The position numbers and the translations under genes were made by a program. From NCBI GenBank assembly GCA_017849395.1, contig JAFIHO010000201.1:1-17309 (forward strand): DNA of 17,309 nt, written 5' to 3'. Each line of letters starts with the position of its first letter. The first letter of the stretch is position 1. Below, in pieces: positions 15,197 through 17,309 of this stretch. Source of the DNA: Hyphomicrobiales bacterium. GTDB taxonomy: Bacteria > Pseudomonadota > Alphaproteobacteria > Micropepsales > Micropepsaceae. The notes beneath the pieces are model-generated. The model had not been told where the DNA came from and made no database searches. It worked only from the letters and a program-made list of their open reading frames with translations.

Positions 15197-15841
15197 TCAG
15201 ACCTGTTCGATGACGATGCCGCTGATGCGGTTGGCCACATCCTCGAAACGGTCCACCACCTTTTCCAGATGATCATAGATCTCGTTGCCGATGATGAACT
15301 CCATCGCATTGCCGCCCCGATGCTTGAGGAACAGCGCCTTGATGCCGGCGTCGTTCAGGTCATCCACCTGTTCCTCCAGTTGGACGATCTGCTCGGTGAT
15401 GGCATTGATGCGGGTAACATTCTCGCGCATCGAGCCCAGAAGATGCACCGCTTCCACCGTCAGCTCCGCACAGCGCAGGATGATATCCGCCATCTCGCGC
15501 ATATGCGGCTCGAAATGCGTCACCTCGAACAGCGTGATCGCCTTGGCGGTTTTCTGCATCTGGTCGATGGAATCGTCCAGCAAACCGATCAGGTCCTTGA
15601 TGTCGCCACGGTCGAAAGGCGTGATGAAGGATCGCCGGACGCCCAGCAACACTTCGCGCGCGATGGCGTCGGCCTCATTCTCATACGCCAGGATACGGCG
15701 GCAGGCATCGGGCACGGCACCGCCGCCTTCCAGCAGATCGCGCAACGCTTCCGCGCCCCGCACCAACGTGGCGGCATGGCTGTCGAACAGGGCGAAGAAT
15801 TTCTCCTCGCGGGGCATCAGGGCCTGGAAAAAACGCAGCAT
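15197..15841 (-). CDS. DUF47 family protein (PhoU-like, PiT accessory)
   Basis: A 214-residue all-helical cytoplasmic protein of the DUF47/PhoU_div family, which usually sits directly before a PiT transporter and is thought to modulate it. Recognisable segments are the N-terminus MLRFFQALMPREEKFFALFD, YENEADAIAREV (53-64) and FITPFDRGDIKDLIGLLDD (72-90). The Glu/Asp-rich helices probably bind metal, as in PhoU. Length is normal. The ATG at 15841 has GAGG 5 bases upstream. It is the first gene of the DUF47-PiT-Nudix-(OGT-like) cluster. The 144-bp gap before it (15842-15985) must hold the promoter; I saw TTGACG at about 15887-15892 on the minus strand but no good -10 and no Pho box. The gap contains no other gene. 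Confidence 0.94.
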   Translation of the reverse strand: MLRFFQALMPREEKFFALFDSHAATLVRGAEALRDLLEGGGAVPDACRRILAYENEADAIAREVLLGVRRSFITPFDRGDIKDLIGLLDDSIDQMQKTAKAITLFEVTHFEPHMREMADIILRCAELTVEAVHLLGSMRENVTRINAITEQIVQLEEQVDDLNDAGIKALFLKHRGGNAMEFIIGNEIYDHLEKVVDRFEDVANRISGIVIEQV

Positions 15842-15985
15842 GGGACCTCACGGGTTGAAGCGGTGATTGCGCCCGGCGCTTTATGGCGTCAAGCAGCTTT
15901 TGCCGCCGCGAACAGAAACAGACGCTACAGCGCCTCCAGGCTGGCACACGCGCCACAGTTCCGCTGCCGGAGCGCGCCCATCTAC

Positions 15986-17309
15986 TCAGTCCGGAAGCGC
16001 GAAAATATAAAGCTGGTTTCCGGTCGCGGCGCGGTGCACCTCGCTCAGCAACGCCGCAGGCTTCTGCTGCGGGCTGCCGCCGCCAAGGCCCGTGGTGACG
16101 GCGATATATTGTTTGCCGTCCAGGCTGAACGACACCGGATAACCCTGCACCGTGTTGCCCAGCCGCGTCTGCCACAGGATTTTGCCGGTCTTTACATCCA
16201 CCGCCTTGAAGTTGCGGTCGAAGTCGCCGACGAACGCCACATTGCCCGCCGTGGACAGGACCGCCGTGAGGAAGGGCGAACGCTGCTGGAAGGTCCAGAT
16301 TTCCTTCATGTCGCTGGTCCGCCAGGCAGACAGACGGCCCATCTGCTGGTTGGTGCCGGGCATGAAGTAGAATTTCTGTGACGCGGCGGTGCCGCCGCCG
16401 CCAAGCTTCATGTCCACGTCGTGGCCCTGGATCATCACGCAGCTCTGGCTGAGAGGGATGATGAGCAGATCGGTGGGCTGATGATAGCTGGTCGCCTGCC
16501 AGTCATGACCGCCTTCAGGGCCGGGACAGGAGGAGAACCACTGATTGGTCTTCTGGTTGACGATGTCGGAGCGATAGGTGACCTCGCCCGTCTTCTGGTC
16601 GATCTTGGAGAAGACGTTCTGGAACATCGTCTCCTTGGCGCCCAGGAACTTGCCGGTCACGCGATCCAGCTTCCACAGGATGCCGGGCTTGCCGATGGTC
16701 ATCAGCGTCTTCTGGTCGCCATGATCGATCAGCACCCGTTCGAACACTTCGTCGAGATCGAGGCTCTCGCCCGGCGCGTGCTGGAAATACCATTTCAGTT
16801 TTCCGGTTTCGGGATCGAGCGCCAGGGTCGAACTGGAATAGAGAGTCGAGGCGCTGCCGCTCTTGCGGCTGGCGCGAAACCAGGGCTTGGTCTGGGCCGT
16901 ACCCCAATAGGTCGTGTTGAGTTCGGGATCGTAGGTGCCCGCGATCCAGGTATCGCCGCCGCCACGATTGAGGTTTGGCAATCCGTTCCAGGTGTCACCG
17001 CCTGGCTCGCCTTCCAGCGCGGTGGTGTGGAACAACCAGTCGCGCTTGCCGGTGCGCGCGTCATAGGCGCTGATATAGCAATTGGTCAGCGAGTAGTTGT
17101 CGCAACCGGTCATGCCGGTCAGCACCTTGCCGCGCATCACCATCACGCCGCCGGTGTTGCTCTTGGGCGGCTGATCAATCTGTGTTTCCCATACGATCTT
17201 GCCGGTGCGCGCATCCAGCGCATGCAGCTTGGCGTCGGTGGTGGCGACGTAGACTTTATCTTCATACACCGCCAGGCTGCGGGGGCCGCCATAGGCGATC
17301 ACCGAGACC
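15986..17309 (-). CDS. Second PQQ-dependent dehydrogenase, C-terminal part (paralogue), cut by window edge
   Basis: About 440 codons of a PQQ beta-propeller enzyme whose 5' end lies beyond the window; the frame stays open to the last base, and the GTG at 17302 is an internal Val. It aligns nearly residue for residue with the quinohemoprotein at 8607-10739. Shared landmarks are ALDARTGKIVW, GGDTWNGLP, YWGTAQTKPW, HAPGESLDLDEVFERVLID, SSCPGPEGGHDW and LGNTVQGYPVS. It keeps the same Asp-x-Asp (codons at 16751-16759), the same Gln in place of the usual Asn, and a Cys pair (TGCDNYSLTNC) where the usual Glu loop lies, with one residue fewer between the cysteines. It has an extra Gly-rich insert, HDVDMKLGGGGTAASQ, after SQSCVMIQG. 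Whether it has a cytochrome c domain cannot be seen. Expected periplasmic; substrate unknown. Confidence 0.88.
   Translation of the reverse strand, partial: VSVIAYGGPRSLAVYEDKVYVATTDAKLHALDARTGKIVWETQIDQPPKSNTGGVMVMRGKVLTGMTGCDNYSLTNCYISAYDARTGKRDWLFHTTALEGEPGGDTWNGLPNLNRGGGDTWIAGTYDPELNTTYWGTAQTKPWFRASRKSGSASTLYSSSTLALDPETGKLKWYFQHAPGESLDLDEVFERVLIDHGDQKTLMTIGKPGILWKLDRVTGKFLGAKETMFQNVFSKIDQKTGEVTYRSDIVNQKTNQWFSSCPGPEGGHDWQATSYHQPTDLLIIPLSQSCVMIQGHDVDMKLGGGGTAASQKFYFMPGTNQQMGRLSAWRTSDMKEIWTFQQRSPFLTAVLSTAGNVAFVGDFDRNFKAVDVKTGKILWQTRLGNTVQGYPVSFSLDGKQYIAVTTGLGGGSPQQKPAALLSEVHRAATGNQLYIFALPD

Noticed and set aside
15842..15985. Pho box upstream of DUF47-PiT
   Set aside because: CTGT elements are present on the minus strand, but at spacings of 9 and 6 bases rather than the 11-base period of a Pho box.
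14204..16381. 725-codon open frame on the + strand opposite Nudix/PiT/DUF47
   Set aside because: It runs opposite four well-supported minus-strand genes; its composition (His/Arg/Gln/Asp-rich) is that of an antisense frame.

Overview
The window reads as chromosomal DNA of a GC-rich Gram-negative bacterium, most likely an alphaproteobacterium. The support is the alphaproteobacterial style of the SPINDLY-type glycosyltransferase, the Nudix protein and DenD, plus several exported or outer-membrane-directed proteins and a HlyB/HlyD-type exporter. A Rhizomicrobium/Micropepsaceae-like or sphingomonad-like source is possible, but this is inference. No rRNA, tRNA, CRISPR array, transposase, phage gene or integration scar was seen. 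Genes are tightly packed, and no gene-free stretch exceeds about 220 bp.

Layout, left to right. (1) The C-terminal end of a PAP2-type membrane phosphatase (+, cut by the window edge) converges on a minus-strand type I secretion operon. Read 5' to 3' on its own strand, the operon is a small protein of unknown function, an ABC exporter with an inactive C39-like domain, and a HlyD adaptor whose start overlaps the exporter stop. No secreted substrate or TolC gene is present. (2) A lipoprotein M3 metallopeptidase (Dcp-like, -) is divergent from a D-erythronate dehydrogenase gene, denD (+). denD converges on a membrane-anchored lytic transglycosylase (-), with two small hairpins between them. (3) A complete secreted quinohemoprotein dehydrogenase (-) has an N-terminal cytochrome c domain and a PQQ beta-propeller. 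It ends in a strong hairpin, beside which lies the likely promoter of the transglycosylase. (4) A 54-residue secreted or membrane mini-protein (+) shares its stop site with the end of a minus-strand gene cluster. That cluster, in transcription order, is DUF47 (PhoU-like), PiT phosphate transporter, DIPP-like Nudix hydrolase, and a 12-TPR SPINDLY/O-GlcNAc-transferase-like protein. (5) The right edge holds the C-terminal two thirds of a second, closely related PQQ dehydrogenase (-), cut by the window.

How they fit together. DUF47, PiT and Nudix form a coherent phosphate uptake and phosphometabolite unit, and the OGT-like gene may be its distal member. The two PQQ dehydrogenases are paralogues on either side of that unit. 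They share an unusual active site: an Asp-x-Asp motif as in lanthanide-dependent alcohol dehydrogenases, but with two of the usual metal ligands apparently replaced. This divergent quinoprotein pair is the most interesting item here. The remaining genes look like ordinary accessory or housekeeping functions.
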